DNA from: Chloroflexota bacterium
GTDB taxonomy: Bacteria; Chloroflexota; Anaerolineae; Anaerolineales; E44-bin32
Direction: 5' to 3'
Length of the DNA stretch: 40,982 nt
Assembly (NCBI GenBank): GCA_024277995.1
Contig: JAJRUD010000240.1
Location: 1-40,982, forward strand
Made by a program: the position numbers and the translations under genes. The notes under the pieces were generated by a model that saw only the letters and a list, made by a program, of their open reading frames with translations, was not told where the DNA came from and searched no databases. Below are positions 10,080 through 18,185 of the stretch, piece by piece. Position 1 is the first letter of the stretch, and the number at the start of each line of letters is the position of its first letter.

Positions 10080-10345
10080 GAGAAACCTCTGCCTGTCGAC
10101 TGCACCCGGCGAGGCGCGCTTCTCGCGCCTCCTGCTGAGCATGATGCTATCACAACTCGCGCACGCCCGCGCCGGCGCAAAATCGCCCTCTCCAGTCCGA
10201 TTTCGTCCTTACGGGGGAGGAAAGATCACCGCTGAGGATGAGGGCCGCATACTCACCATGGGCGATAATCGTATAGACGGCGGAGCACCTCGACAGCTCC
10301 GATCTCGGCCATGCCCGCGAGGACAGGCCGGAGGGAGAACACAGC

Positions 10346-11749
10346 ATGAAGAGAAGCCGATTGGGCCGCCCCCTGCGGGTCATAACGGCATTGGCGTACC
10401 TGCTGGGCACTGCCAGCCTGGCTCTCGGAATGATCCTGAGCCTGTCCCCTGCCCTATCCACAGAGGCCGGAACCAGCTCGTGGACCAGCCCTGACGGCAC
10501 CATGACCGTCAGCTTCACCACACCCGATACGTATTCAGCGTGCCCGGCCACTACCACGACCGATACCCTGACCACTTCCGGCATCCCGAGCAACTGGACG
10601 CTCCGCGGCCGGGTTACTGTCGCGTACGTCACCGATGGGGGCAGGGTCCAGATCCAGCAGTACAACGTCGACCAGAGCGGCGACCTGAACCTGACCATCA
10701 GCTACCCGCCGATCCCCCAGTGGCCCGTCCAAAGCAATGGGACGGCCGAGATCCACGTCGACATTTCCATCCGGCCTTATGACGAAAATGGACAGAACGT
10801 CACATGGATCGGCAACTTCCCCGGCGTCTTGGGCCCCGGCAACCAATGGGACGTATACTGCATCGGCCAGCCTACCGCCACGCCTCCCGTCACCAACACT
10901 CCCACCGCCACTGCCACCATGACGGAGACCCCCCTCGCCACCAACACCCCCACCGCCACTGCCACCGTGACAGACACCCCCGTGGCCACTATCACCCCCA
11001 CAGCCCCGACTGAGGGCGAAAACCCGACTGCTACGCCCGTCCCAACGAACACGCCCGTGGCCACGAACACCGCTACACCAGAGACACCCGAGGTGAATCT
11101 CCACGACCCCAAGCGCGTCTCCCTGACGTCCGATATCGACGGCAACGGCGCGCCTTCACCCGGTGACGTGTTGACCTACGACATCACCATTACCAATGTC
11201 GGCGGCATCGCAGCAGAAGGCGTCGTGTTCAGCGACACGCCGGACCCCAACACGACGCTCATCGCCGGGTCCGTCACCACCTCGCTGGGCACCGTCACCA
11301 CCGGCAACAACAGCGGCGACCTCTCGGTGGTCGTGGACATTGGGACCATAAGCCCTGCCACCACAGTGACCATCACCTTCCAGGTCACGATCAACGCCGA
11401 TCTTCCGGAGGATGTGAGGACGGTCGCCAACCAGGGGTTGCTGACCGGGCAGAACTTCCCCGACCGCCCGACGGACGACCCCGACACGCCGCCCCCCGAC
11501 GACGAGACGGTCACGGTCTTGGTGCGCGAGGGGCCACCCTCCCCCACCCAGCCCGCCGTCAGCACGGAAGCTCCCGCTTCAATAACGGGAACCGGCGCCC
11601 CAGGACCGGTCTTGATCCCGGTGACGGGAGACGACCTGAGCGGCGTGCGCTGGCCCAGGCCGGCCCTCTTCTTCAACCTGGGGATGGCGTTCCTCGGTAT
11701 CGGACTGATGAGCCACGGTGCGCTCCGCCGCAAGCGGATACCCGAATAG
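10346..11749 (+). CDS. Surface protein with DUF11-type domain and IPVTG sorting signal
   Basis: A protein of 467 residues. There is a signal peptide (MKRSRLGRPLRVITALAYLLGTASLALGMIL...), an N-terminal beta-rich domain to about residue 175 and a Thr/Pro-rich spacer to about 250 that includes a duplicated 16-residue unit. A DUF11-like domain follows (about 255-380; SPGDVLTYDITITNVGGIAAEGV and TVTITFQVTINA). The C-terminal sorting signal is LIPVTG at 423-428, a hydrophobic helix (ALFFNLGMAFLGIGLM) and a basic end (RRKR). This is the architecture of a sortase substrate anchored to the cell wall. GGAGG lies upstream of the ATG, and a GATAAT at 10264-10269 may be the -10. A sortase gene follows at once, so substrate and enzyme form an operon. 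Confidence 0.88.
   Translation: MKRSRLGRPLRVITALAYLLGTASLALGMILSLSPALSTEAGTSSWTSPDGTMTVSFTTPDTYSACPATTTTDTLTTSGIPSNWTLRGRVTVAYVTDGGRVQIQQYNVDQSGDLNLTISYPPIPQWPVQSNGTAEIHVDISIRPYDENGQNVTWIGNFPGVLGPGNQWDVYCIGQPTATPPVTNTPTATATMTETPLATNTPTATATVTDTPVATITPTAPTEGENPTATPVPTNTPVATNTATPETPEVNLHDPKRVSLTSDIDGNGAPSPGDVLTYDITITNVGGIAAEGVVFSDTPDPNTTLIAGSVTTSLGTVTTGNNSGDLSVVVDIGTISPATTVTITFQVTINADLPEDVRTVANQGLLTGQNFPDRPTDDPDTPPPDDETVTVLVREGPPSPTQPAVSTEAPASITGTGAPGPVLIPVTGDDLSGVRWPRPALFFNLGMAFLGIGLMSHGALRRKRIPE
10892..10987 (+). repeat. Tandem duplication of 48 bp in the Thr/Pro spacer
   Basis: Two units of 48 bp (10892-10939, 10940-10987) encode TNTPTATATMTETPLA and TNTPTATATVTDTPVA. Most differences are silent or conservative, which suggests selection for the spacer composition after duplication. 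Confidence 0.8.
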
Positions 11750-11822
11750 CGGAGGCAAGCACGGAGGGTGGGATGTCTCTCTCTCACCCTCCTCCGCTGG
11801 CAGAAACGAGCCATCCCTACCG

Positions 11823-12659
11823 ATGATCCGGCGCGCCCTTTTCCCCAACCTGGTGGAGTGTCTCTCAATCAGGAAGATGATCCTGCTGGGTCTCGCCCTC
11901 ACCCTGCTGGGAACAGCGGGACTCTGGCGCGAGGTCACACTTCTCCGCGTTGTGGAACCGCCGATCGCGCAGGGCGTCGGCCGCGATGATCGAGGCTTCC
12001 TGCCCCTCACGGCGCCGATATTAGCCGTCGCAGGGGCATCGGCTTCATCCCTGGGCGCTCAGGCAGCGCAGGTACAGAGCGACGACGAACTCCTCGCAAC
12101 TGCTCCATGGAACCGCTGGCGGAGACAGCCCGACCGCGATCAAGCCGGGCGCAGTTTCGTCCTGCCAACCTATAGGCCGGAGTACCTTGTCATCCCCGCC
12201 ATCAACCTGGACGCTGCGATCAAAACGGCCAGCTACGAGGAGATCGAGGTCGGCGACGATACCTACTACCAGTGGCTCGCGCCCAACGAGCGCGCCGTCG
12301 GCTGGCACGAGACCTCTGCCACCTTGGGTCGCCCCGGCAACACGGTCTTCAACGGCCACCACAATGTGGCCGGTGAGGTGTTCCGCTATCTGGAGAAACT
12401 CACCGTCGGGGATATCATCAACGTGTATTCAGGGGAGAAGCTCTTCCAGTACCAGGTGCAGGCAAAGATGATCCTTCTCGAGCGCGGTCAGCCCTTGGCG
12501 GTCCGTCTGGCCAACGCTGCCTGGATCGAGCCGACGCAGGACGAGCGGCTGACACTGGTCACCTGCTGGCCTTACACGAGCAACACACACCGGCTGATCA
12601 TCGTGGCTATACCCATCGAGGCCGGCAACCCGCCTCCTACTTTACCTGACTCGCCATAG
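11823..12659 (+). CDS. Sortase
   Basis: A transpeptidase that would cleave the IPVTG signal of the protein encoded just upstream and attach it to the cell wall. From ATG 11823 it is 278 residues: membrane anchor MILLGLALTLLGTAGLW, a low-complexity linker, then the sortase barrel. Catalytic residues are visible as His in FNGHHNVAGEVF, Cys in TLVTCWPY and Arg in NTHRLIIVA, the TLxTC...R arrangement of sortases. The frame is open back to 11718 within the previous gene. I chose 11823 because it lies beyond that gene's stop; an ATG at 11877 is also possible. No strong ribosome binding site is seen, so coupling to the upstream gene is likely. Confidence 0.9.
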   Translation: MIRRALFPNLVECLSIRKMILLGLALTLLGTAGLWREVTLLRVVEPPIAQGVGRDDRGFLPLTAPILAVAGASASSLGAQAAQVQSDDELLATAPWNRWRRQPDRDQAGRSFVLPTYRPEYLVIPAINLDAAIKTASYEEIEVGDDTYYQWLAPNERAVGWHETSATLGRPGNTVFNGHHNVAGEVFRYLEKLTVGDIINVYSGEKLFQYQVQAKMILLERGQPLAVRLANAAWIEPTQDERLTLVTCWPYTSNTHRLIIVAIPIEAGNPPPTLPDSP

Positions 12660-12687
12660 GTTCGCACCGAAGCGGGTGCCTCCTGCC

Positions 12688-13368
12688 CTATGCGTCGCCT
12701 ACAGGCCTGGCGATGACGAACAGCCGCCCCCAATTGGGGTCGCCATCGCGCTCAATGCAGGTTTGCAGCACCAGCGCCCCCTCCTGGCCATAGATGAGGT
12801 TGAAAAGCTCGGTGCTCGTGTATCGCTCCCCCTCGGGCGTCAACCCCAGGAAATCCGAGTACGGGCTGGTGGGGGTGAGTGCCTGAAAGCGGAGGATCTC
12901 CGTTACCCGGTAGCGCACCATATCCCCGCCGCCGCGAATAACCCAGATCTCCTGGCCTTCATGCAGGTAAGAGAAACGCGCCCCAGAGGATGTATTATGC
13001 GCCAGGAATCCCAGGGAACCGTACTGACTGGCGAGGCCGAATTGAGTCGCCACTCCCCGCTCCCCTGATACGAAGCCCGGCCGAGCGGGGGGCTGCTGCA
13101 CGACGCGCAGCGCCAAGGCGGAAGGAGCATACAGCGCAGCAGGTGCATCGCCCCTCATCAGCGGGGCGTCGGTCAGAAGCCGTGAGATGGGATTCAACGA
13201 GCTGGGGCCGCGCCCCTCCCACGACTGCACAAAACCGGGGGTATCAGGAGGCAGTGCGCCGGTGACGGGGATGAGACCGGAGCGCATGGGGATCAACAAC
13301 TGCGCCGCAGCCGCCCCAATAGCAACCCACGTCAGCCAACGTTCCCACACACCGCGCCTGTTGCACAT
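12688..13368 (-). CDS. Second sortase-like protein
   Basis: A protein of 226 residues from ATG 13366-13368, which has GGAG 7 nt upstream. A longer frame to 13536 has no good start. An N-terminal membrane helix (WLTWVAIGAAAAQLLI) is followed by LIPVTG at residues 32-37, a linker and a sortase-type barrel. The putative catalytic His lies in GSLGFLAHN, Cys in ALVLQTC and Arg in NWGRLFVIARP. The spacing and the LQTC...R pair support a divergent sortase. The embedded LIPVTG is identical to the sorting motif of the substrate at 10346-11749. The gene converges on the first sortase with 28 nt between stops. Whether it is an active transpeptidase is an inference. Confidence 0.75.
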   Translation of the reverse strand: MCNRRGVWERWLTWVAIGAAAAQLLIPMRSGLIPVTGALPPDTPGFVQSWEGRGPSSLNPISRLLTDAPLMRGDAPAALYAPSALALRVVQQPPARPGFVSGERGVATQFGLASQYGSLGFLAHNTSSGARFSYLHEGQEIWVIRGGGDMVRYRVTEILRFQALTPTSPYSDFLGLTPEGERYTSTELFNLIYGQEGALVLQTCIERDGDPNWGRLFVIARPVGDA

Positions 13369-13838
13369 ACTTCGCTCCCATGATCGGCCCCCAGTGATGT
13401 CCAGGGGCCATTTCATGGTAAGCACAGAACCCGCAGTTTCGACGCAATGTAAAGTGTCTGTAAGGCCCTCCTCCCGGGCCCGGGTTTGCAGTCCTCCCAA
13501 GGGCGGCCGACAGGCGAGTGCACCCCAGCCGCTCATGTCAACGGCGCAGGTCAGGGCGGCGCCAGGGACGGACCCGCGTCTACCCGCCGGCGCCTGCGGG
13601 AATCAAACTGAGCGGGCGCGCCCCCTGCACCGGGTCAGTCATCGCTCCAATTGGAAGGCGAGAAAGATCCTTAAGGCGGAGAATCCCTGCGATGTCGCTC
13701 TCTCGGCGGGTCAGCGCAGCCATTCGGCGGCGCTCTGCGCCCAGGAATGACACCTTGTCGGGCGCATGCCTGCTTTGCCGCGATGGACGCGCCCCCCAGG
13801 CCAGACACAGTCCGGCCGCGCTCGAGTGCAGACGGGCG
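13369..13838. other. Intergenic stretch without a convincing gene
   Basis: About 470 bases between the WD40 lipoprotein stop and the start of the second sortase, both on the minus strand. It should contain the sortase promoter, but no clear pair of boxes is seen. Plus-strand frames such as 13187-13750 and 13518-13883 have no recognisable domains or ribosome binding sites. Confidence 0.45.
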
Positions 13839-14999
13839 CTACCAGATTGGAACGGCCCAGACGACCACGACCCCCCTCGATGAAGAGGCTGCCAGAAGCT
13901 TTCCGTCCGGCGAGAACACTACGTCCTGGACGCCCCTGCTCCGCTCGAGGATCATGGCGACCAGCGCCGCGTCCCTCAGGCGCCAGAGGTAGATGGCGCC
14001 TTCACGCGAGGCGCCGGCCAGCAGCGGCTCCGCCGGCGACAGCGACACGCCATCAATCCAATCCGTCGCCCCGCTGAACACCCTGTATACACCTCCCTGC
14101 AGCGGATCGACGAACCAGACCTCCCCCCGCAGGCAGTTCAGACTGGCATCGGATTGCGCGCACTGGCCAACGGCCAGGCCGGTGCCGTCCTTGTGGAAGT
14201 CCAGCGTCAGCCCCTGGCCATCCAGCGCTATCGTCTGGATCAGCTGGCCGTTCGAAGCCCGCCACACTTTCACCCTTCGGTCCACGGCGCCCGTGGCCAG
14301 CAGGCTCCCGTCGGGGGAGAAGACCAGGTCCGACACGCTGTAGGGATGCGCTTCGAAGGTGAGCAGCACAGCCCCGTCCTGCACCCGCCACAGGTGTACG
14401 ACGCCAGCTCGCTCCTCCGTCACTCCCGTCGCGAGCACCGAGCCATCCGGGGAAAAGGCCAGGCTGGTGGCCTGCCCGGGCACGCTGAACTTCCCCAACG
14501 AGACACCATCCCCGACCCGCCACAGGCGCACGGTACCGTCCTCGGAGGCCGAGGCCAGCATCTGTCCGTCTGGCGAGAAGGCCACATCCCACACAATGTC
14601 GCTGTGCCCGGTCAGGGTATGCACCAGGCGGCCGCTTTCCAGTTCCCACAGCCGCACCCCGAAGTCCGTCCGGCCCGAAATCCCCCCGGAGGCGCTGGCC
14701 AAGAGGCGGCTGTCCGGCGAGAAAGCCACGCGCCGGATGGCGTTGTCCTGCGGGCCGAAGACACGCCATGCCCTCAACATGCCGGCGTTCTCCTCGCTTA
14801 TCACCGGCGGGAGCGGAGCCTCGGTCGCGGTCGCGGGCAGTTGCGTTGGCGCCTCCGTCGCCGTTGCCGCAGGCGAGGTTGTGGTGGAGGCCTCCAGCGT
14901 CGTAGCAACGGGTTCCGGCAACGTTCCACCGCAACCCGTCAGGCCAGTGATGGCCAGGACGAGCGGGAGCACAGTCATAGCATGGGCTCTTTTCAGCAT
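13839..14999 (-). CDS. WD40-repeat lipoprotein
   Basis: A protein of 386 residues from ATG 14997-14999, with GAGGAG 7 nt upstream. The longer frame to 15347 reads through hairpin repeats and is not coding. A lipoprotein signal peptide ends in LTGC with Cys23 as the lipidated residue. A Thr/Ala-rich linker follows, then about seven WD40 blades with FSPDG cores: VAFSPDSRLLASAS, VAFSPDGQMLASASEDGTVRLW, LAFSPDGSVLATG, LVFSPDGSLLATGAVDRRVKVW, VSLSPAEPLLAGASREGAIYLW and VVFSPDGKLLAASSSRGVVVVW. A membrane-anchored extracellular propeller is expected; partner unknown. Confidence 0.9.
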   Translation of the reverse strand: MLKRAHAMTVLPLVLAITGLTGCGGTLPEPVATTLEASTTTSPAATATEAPTQLPATATEAPLPPVISEENAGMLRAWRVFGPQDNAIRRVAFSPDSRLLASASGGISGRTDFGVRLWELESGRLVHTLTGHSDIVWDVAFSPDGQMLASASEDGTVRLWRVGDGVSLGKFSVPGQATSLAFSPDGSVLATGVTEERAGVVHLWRVQDGAVLLTFEAHPYSVSDLVFSPDGSLLATGAVDRRVKVWRASNGQLIQTIALDGQGLTLDFHKDGTGLAVGQCAQSDASLNCLRGEVWFVDPLQGGVYRVFSGATDWIDGVSLSPAEPLLAGASREGAIYLWRLRDAALVAMILERSRGVQDVVFSPDGKLLAASSSRGVVVVWAVPIW

Positions 15000-15056
15000 C
15001 CGGTGACTCCTCAATTGGCCATTGCATCGGTGGCTTCGATCATGTCCAGGGAGTGC

Positions 15057-15239
15057 CCTTCGACTGCGGGCTGCGCTTCGCTCCGCCCTCCGCCCAGGCT
15101 TTGTCTTGAACGCAGTCGAAGGACTTGCCCCGCCATCCTGAGCCTGTCGAAGGATGGCCGGGCTCCGCGCCCTGAGCCTGTCGAAGGGCGCGGCCCTGAG
15201 CTCCGCCGAAGGACCGGTCCTGAGCTCCGCCGAAGGACC
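15057..15239. repeat. Cluster of REP-like hairpins with common core and varied stems
   Basis: Five elements lie between the Mut7-C and WD40 genes. The first is an inverted repeat CCTTCGACTGCG (15057-15068) / CGCAGTCGAAGG (15111-15122). Then come four compact hairpins. 15132-15158 and 15165-15193 share the core GAGCCTGTCGA inside stems GCCATCCT/AGGATGGC and CCGCGCCCT/AGGGCGCGG. 15192-15215 and 15216-15239 share the core GAGCTCCGCCGA inside stems of six pairs, GGTCCT/AGGACC for the latter, with one mismatch in the former. All have CCT...AGG next to the core. The pairs outside differ between copies but stay complementary. Confidence 0.85.
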
Positions 15240-15240
15240 T

Positions 15241-16050
15241 TCAAGGCTGAGCGCGGCCCTGAAGGTCGGCGGCCCCATGCGGCAGCCCGCGCGCGCTCTG
15301 CCGCAAGGCCCAGCGGGTGAGCCGCAGCATCCTCTTATAATGCCCACCCCGCCAGTAGATCCGCCCGCATCGCCGGCAACGGTGGAAACGGTCGTGTTCC
15401 CCCTTTATTCTGGATGGCAGACAGTTCGCCGCCAGGGTCGGCGCTACGCGTTCCAAGAGGCCATTGCACGCCAGGCAACGGCTGAAAGGCTTCACCCGCC
15501 GACGCAGGTCGAAGCGTTTCAGCACCTCCACCAGTTGCTGGCGCGGCGCCGTGGCGCGCAGCCAGTAGCCGTGGGTCACAACCCGGCGCATGAGCAACCC
15601 CCGATCGCGCGTGAGCAAGATGCGCCGTCCGCCGGCCGACAGTGAGGCCAGTTCCTCGTCATCAGCCCTGTTGGCGTACCAGGTATCGAATCCCATCATG
15701 CGCAGATAGGCGGCCAGACGCCCCAGGTGCACGTCGGCCGCGAAGCGCACCTTCCGCAGCGGCTGCGGGCGCACCTTCGTCAGCGGGCCAATGTCCAGGC
15801 TCTCGAAGACCGGGTAGACCGCAACTCGGTCGCCCTCCTGCAGCCGCTGATCGAAGGCGACGGAGCGGCCGTTCACCAGGACCAGATCCACCTCCGTATG
15901 GGGGATCCCCACCCCCTCGACGAGATCTTTCACCGTCGGGCGCCCGAAGGTGGAAAGCTCGAAGCTGCAGAAACGCCGCTCGGGGGACAGGAACTCGTTG
16001 AGCTCAGCGTAGGCGCGCACGCTGACCCGCATCATCGCGCCATCACCCAC
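15241..16050 (-). CDS. Mut7-C ubiquitin-like / Mut7-C RNase domain protein
   Basis: A protein of 269 residues. The N-terminal ~85 residues form a ubiquitin/ThiS-like fold (RVSVRAYAELNEFL...LVNGRSVAFDQRLQEGDRVAVYPVFESLD). This is followed by the Mut7-C PIN-like RNase domain (RFAADVHLGRLAAYLRMMGFDTWY, ILLTRDRGLLMRR) and a C-terminal zinc ribbon (SRCLACNGLL...RCRRCGRIYWRGGHYKRM). Acidic residues of FAADVHLGRLA and LLTRDRGLL fit the PIN active site. Annotated as a putative ribonuclease; the natural substrate is unknown. The first start is GTG at 16048-16050; two ATG codons 5 and 6 codons later are alternatives. It follows the PLP-enzyme gene by 9 nt, so the two are probably co-transcribed. Confidence 0.9.
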   Translation of the reverse strand: MGDGAMMRVSVRAYAELNEFLSPERRFCSFELSTFGRPTVKDLVEGVGIPHTEVDLVLVNGRSVAFDQRLQEGDRVAVYPVFESLDIGPLTKVRPQPLRKVRFAADVHLGRLAAYLRMMGFDTWYANRADDEELASLSAGGRRILLTRDRGLLMRRVVTHGYWLRATAPRQQLVEVLKRFDLRRRVKPFSRCLACNGLLERVAPTLAANCLPSRIKGEHDRFHRCRRCGRIYWRGGHYKRMLRLTRWALRQSARGLPHGAADLQGRAQP

Positions 16051-16059
16051 CGGCAGACA

Positions 16060-17301
16060 TCACGCATGTTCCAACGCGGCATCCAGATCGGCGATCAGGT
16101 CTTCCACGTTCTCGATCCCCACCGAGAGTCGCACCAAGCCATCGCTCAGGCCCATCTGCTCCCGCACCTGGCGCGGCACGCCCGCGTGCGTCATCCCCGC
16201 CGGATGCTCGACGAGCGTGTCCACGTTTCCCAGGCTCACACCCAGCGTCGGCAGCCGAAGGTGATCCAGGGTCCGTTCGGCCGCTTCGAAACCCCCCTTG
16301 AGTTCGAAGGAGAGCATGCCGCCGAAGGCGCTCATCTGGCGCTTTGCGACCTGGTGACCGGGATGGTTCGGCAAACCCGGGTAGTGCACCCGCTCGACCT
16401 TGGAGTGCGCGGCCAGGAACTCAGCCAGCCGCATGGCGTTGGCGCAGTGGCGCTCCATACGGATTTCGAAGGTCTTCAGCCCCATGTTCGCCAGCCATGT
16501 GTCAAAGGGACTGGGTGATCCGCCCAGGCGCCTGCGCACGCGATGCACCTCTTGTCGGATGTAATCCAGGTGGGTGCTGATCACCGCGCCTCCGATGACC
16601 ACGCCGTGGCCCACAAGATACTTCGTCGTCGAATGCACGACCACATCAACACCCAGACTCAGCGGCCGCTGGCAATAAGGCGAGGCGAAGGTATTGTCCA
16701 CCATCACCCACGCCCCGTGGGCATGCGCGACCTCCACCACGGCCGCCAGATCGACGATGGCCATAGTGGGGTTCACCGGCGTCTCCACGTAGGCCAGCGG
16801 CGCGTCCGGGTGCGCATCGAACGCCTCTGCCCAGGCCTGCGCTCCTTCCCCCTGCACCCAGATCACCTCCAGGCCCAGGTCCGGGGCCACCTCATCCAGG
16901 AATCCGAAGGTCCCCCCGTATAGCGCGTGTTGGGCGAGCAGCTTATCGCCGGCCCTCACCTTCGCCAGGATGGCGGAGGCGATGGCGGCCATGCCCGAGG
17001 TGAAAAGAAGGCCAGCGGCGATCTCCCGGGGCCGCCTGTCGGGCTCGGCGCGCCAGAGGTCGATGGCTTCCAGCAGCGCGTATTTCCGTGCCAGCCTCTC
17101 CGCGTTGGGGTTGCCGCTACGGGTGTATATGAACCCCTCCTGCTCGCCCTTGAAGACGGCTGCGCCCGTCGCCACGTCGGGGAAGCTGAAGAGCGTCGTC
17201 TGATAGATGGGCGTCACGTGGGCACGATGAGGATTGTCACCCTCGGCCGCGTGGTTGACCAGCGTGCCCATGCCCATGCGGGCTTCGACGTGTTTCGTCA
17301 C
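16060..17301 (-). CDS. Cys/Met-metabolism PLP-dependent enzyme
   Basis: A protein of 413 residues. The start is GTG at 17299-17301, with AAGGAG 6 nt upstream; the frame is open further but without a ribosome binding site. The family covers cystathionine gamma-synthase, cystathionine gamma-lyase, methionine gamma-lyase and O-acetylhomoserine sulfhydrylase. Signatures are TPIYQTTLFSFP, YTRSGNPNAERL, LLFTSGMAAI, the PLP-facing Asp in VMVDNTFASPY (about D202) and the Schiff-base Lys in HSTTKYLVGHG (about K227), then SLGNVDTLVEHPA. An insert after residue ~80 (DLWRAEPDRRPREIA) is unusual. Sequence alone does not settle which reaction it performs. Confidence 0.9.
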   Translation of the reverse strand: MTKHVEARMGMGTLVNHAAEGDNPHRAHVTPIYQTTLFSFPDVATGAAVFKGEQEGFIYTRSGNPNAERLARKYALLEAIDLWRAEPDRRPREIAAGLLFTSGMAAIASAILAKVRAGDKLLAQHALYGGTFGFLDEVAPDLGLEVIWVQGEGAQAWAEAFDAHPDAPLAYVETPVNPTMAIVDLAAVVEVAHAHGAWVMVDNTFASPYCQRPLSLGVDVVVHSTTKYLVGHGVVIGGAVISTHLDYIRQEVHRVRRRLGGSPSPFDTWLANMGLKTFEIRMERHCANAMRLAEFLAAHSKVERVHYPGLPNHPGHQVAKRQMSAFGGMLSFELKGGFEAAERTLDHLRLPTLGVSLGNVDTLVEHPAGMTHAGVPRQVREQMGLSDGLVRLSVGIENVEDLIADLDAALEHA

Positions 17302-17362
17302 TGCTGCTCCTTGCATGGCATATGAACCGCCTGACGCCAGGGTCTCTTCAGGCAGATATCGG

Positions 17363-18160
17363 TTACGGCGAGGCCAGCCAGCCGCGCACCCAGTAGTAGC
17401 CCAGCGCGAAGGATTCGCGCAAGGCCATCCTGCTGACTTGCAGCCCGTAGCTCGAGGGGACATAGGATGCAATGTCCTGCGAAGCCCCCTCGCTGTGTTT
17501 GGGCGCCGGAGCGGGGATCGGGTCCAGCCCGGCGTGTTCGAAGACCGCCACCGCCCGCCGCATGTGCGGCGGTGAGGTGACGAGCAGGAAACGCCTGATG
17601 CCTCGCTGCTGGAAGAGAGCGGACATGTTCTCGGCCTGCTCCATGGTGTTCCTGGATTCGGACTCGAGCAATATCCTCTCCGCCGGAACTCCCAGGGACT
17701 GCAAAGCATCGCTCAGAGCCCGACTCTCAGGCTCTTTGGCCCCCCAGGATTCACCAGGGCCGCCGGAGGCCACCACCCACGGATCGCCGAGCGCGTGGTA
17801 GAGCCGCGCCCCTTCCAGCACGCGCAGTGCGCTGGCCTCGCTCAGGCCGCGAATCGTGCCCCCCTCGGCGCGGATGGCCACGGCGCCGCCCCCCAGGATG
17901 AGAATCGCGTCCACATCACCGACCTCCTCGATGCGAATCGGATCCGCGTAGCCGCGCGCCAGGGCTCCTTCGAGGTTCAGGCCCACCGAGGGAATCGCCA
18001 GCAATACATATCCGAAGAGCAGGTACGTCAGCCAGCGCCGGCCGCGCTCTCTGGCCCGCCGGCCGCCGTACAGCATCACCAACCCGATGGCCAGCCCCAG
18101 CATCAGGAACTCCACCGACCCCGGGATGAACATCTTCAAGACTTCAATGATGGAATCCAT
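17363..18160 (-). CDS. YdcF/DUF218 family membrane protein
   Basis: A protein of 265 residues from ATG 18158-18160, with AGAGGT just before it. Two N-terminal membrane segments (VEFLMLGLAIGLVMLY and WLTYLLFGYVLLAIPSVGL) precede a DUF218 domain: VDAILILGGGAVAIR, YHALGDPWVVASGG, LLESESRNTMEQAENMSALF and FLLVTSPPHMRRAVAVFEHAG. Relatives (ElyC, SanA, YdcF) act in envelope biogenesis, but the reaction is not known. It is downstream of the GT4 glycosyltransferase on the same strand with a 25-nt gap, so joint expression is likely. Confidence 0.88.
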   Translation of the reverse strand: MDSIIEVLKMFIPGSVEFLMLGLAIGLVMLYGGRRARERGRRWLTYLLFGYVLLAIPSVGLNLEGALARGYADPIRIEEVGDVDAILILGGGAVAIRAEGGTIRGLSEASALRVLEGARLYHALGDPWVVASGGPGESWGAKEPESRALSDALQSLGVPAERILLESESRNTMEQAENMSALFQQRGIRRFLLVTSPPHMRRAVAVFEHAGLDPIPAPAPKHSEGASQDIASYVPSSYGLQVSRMALRESFALGYYWVRGWLASP

Positions 18161-18185
18161 TACCTCTTCCGCCCTCCACCTGTCT

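Noticed and set aside
13187-13750. Plus-strand frame of 187 codons
   Set aside because: It overlaps the N-terminal half of the second sortase gene in antisense and has random-like composition.
15335-15341. TATAAT on the plus strand
   Set aside because: It lies inside the Mut7-C coding sequence and no plus-strand gene follows.
14999-15347. N-terminal extension of the WD40 lipoprotein frame
   Set aside because: It reads through the hairpin repeats and into the Mut7-C gene. The internal ATG has a strong ribosome binding site and a lipoprotein signal peptide.
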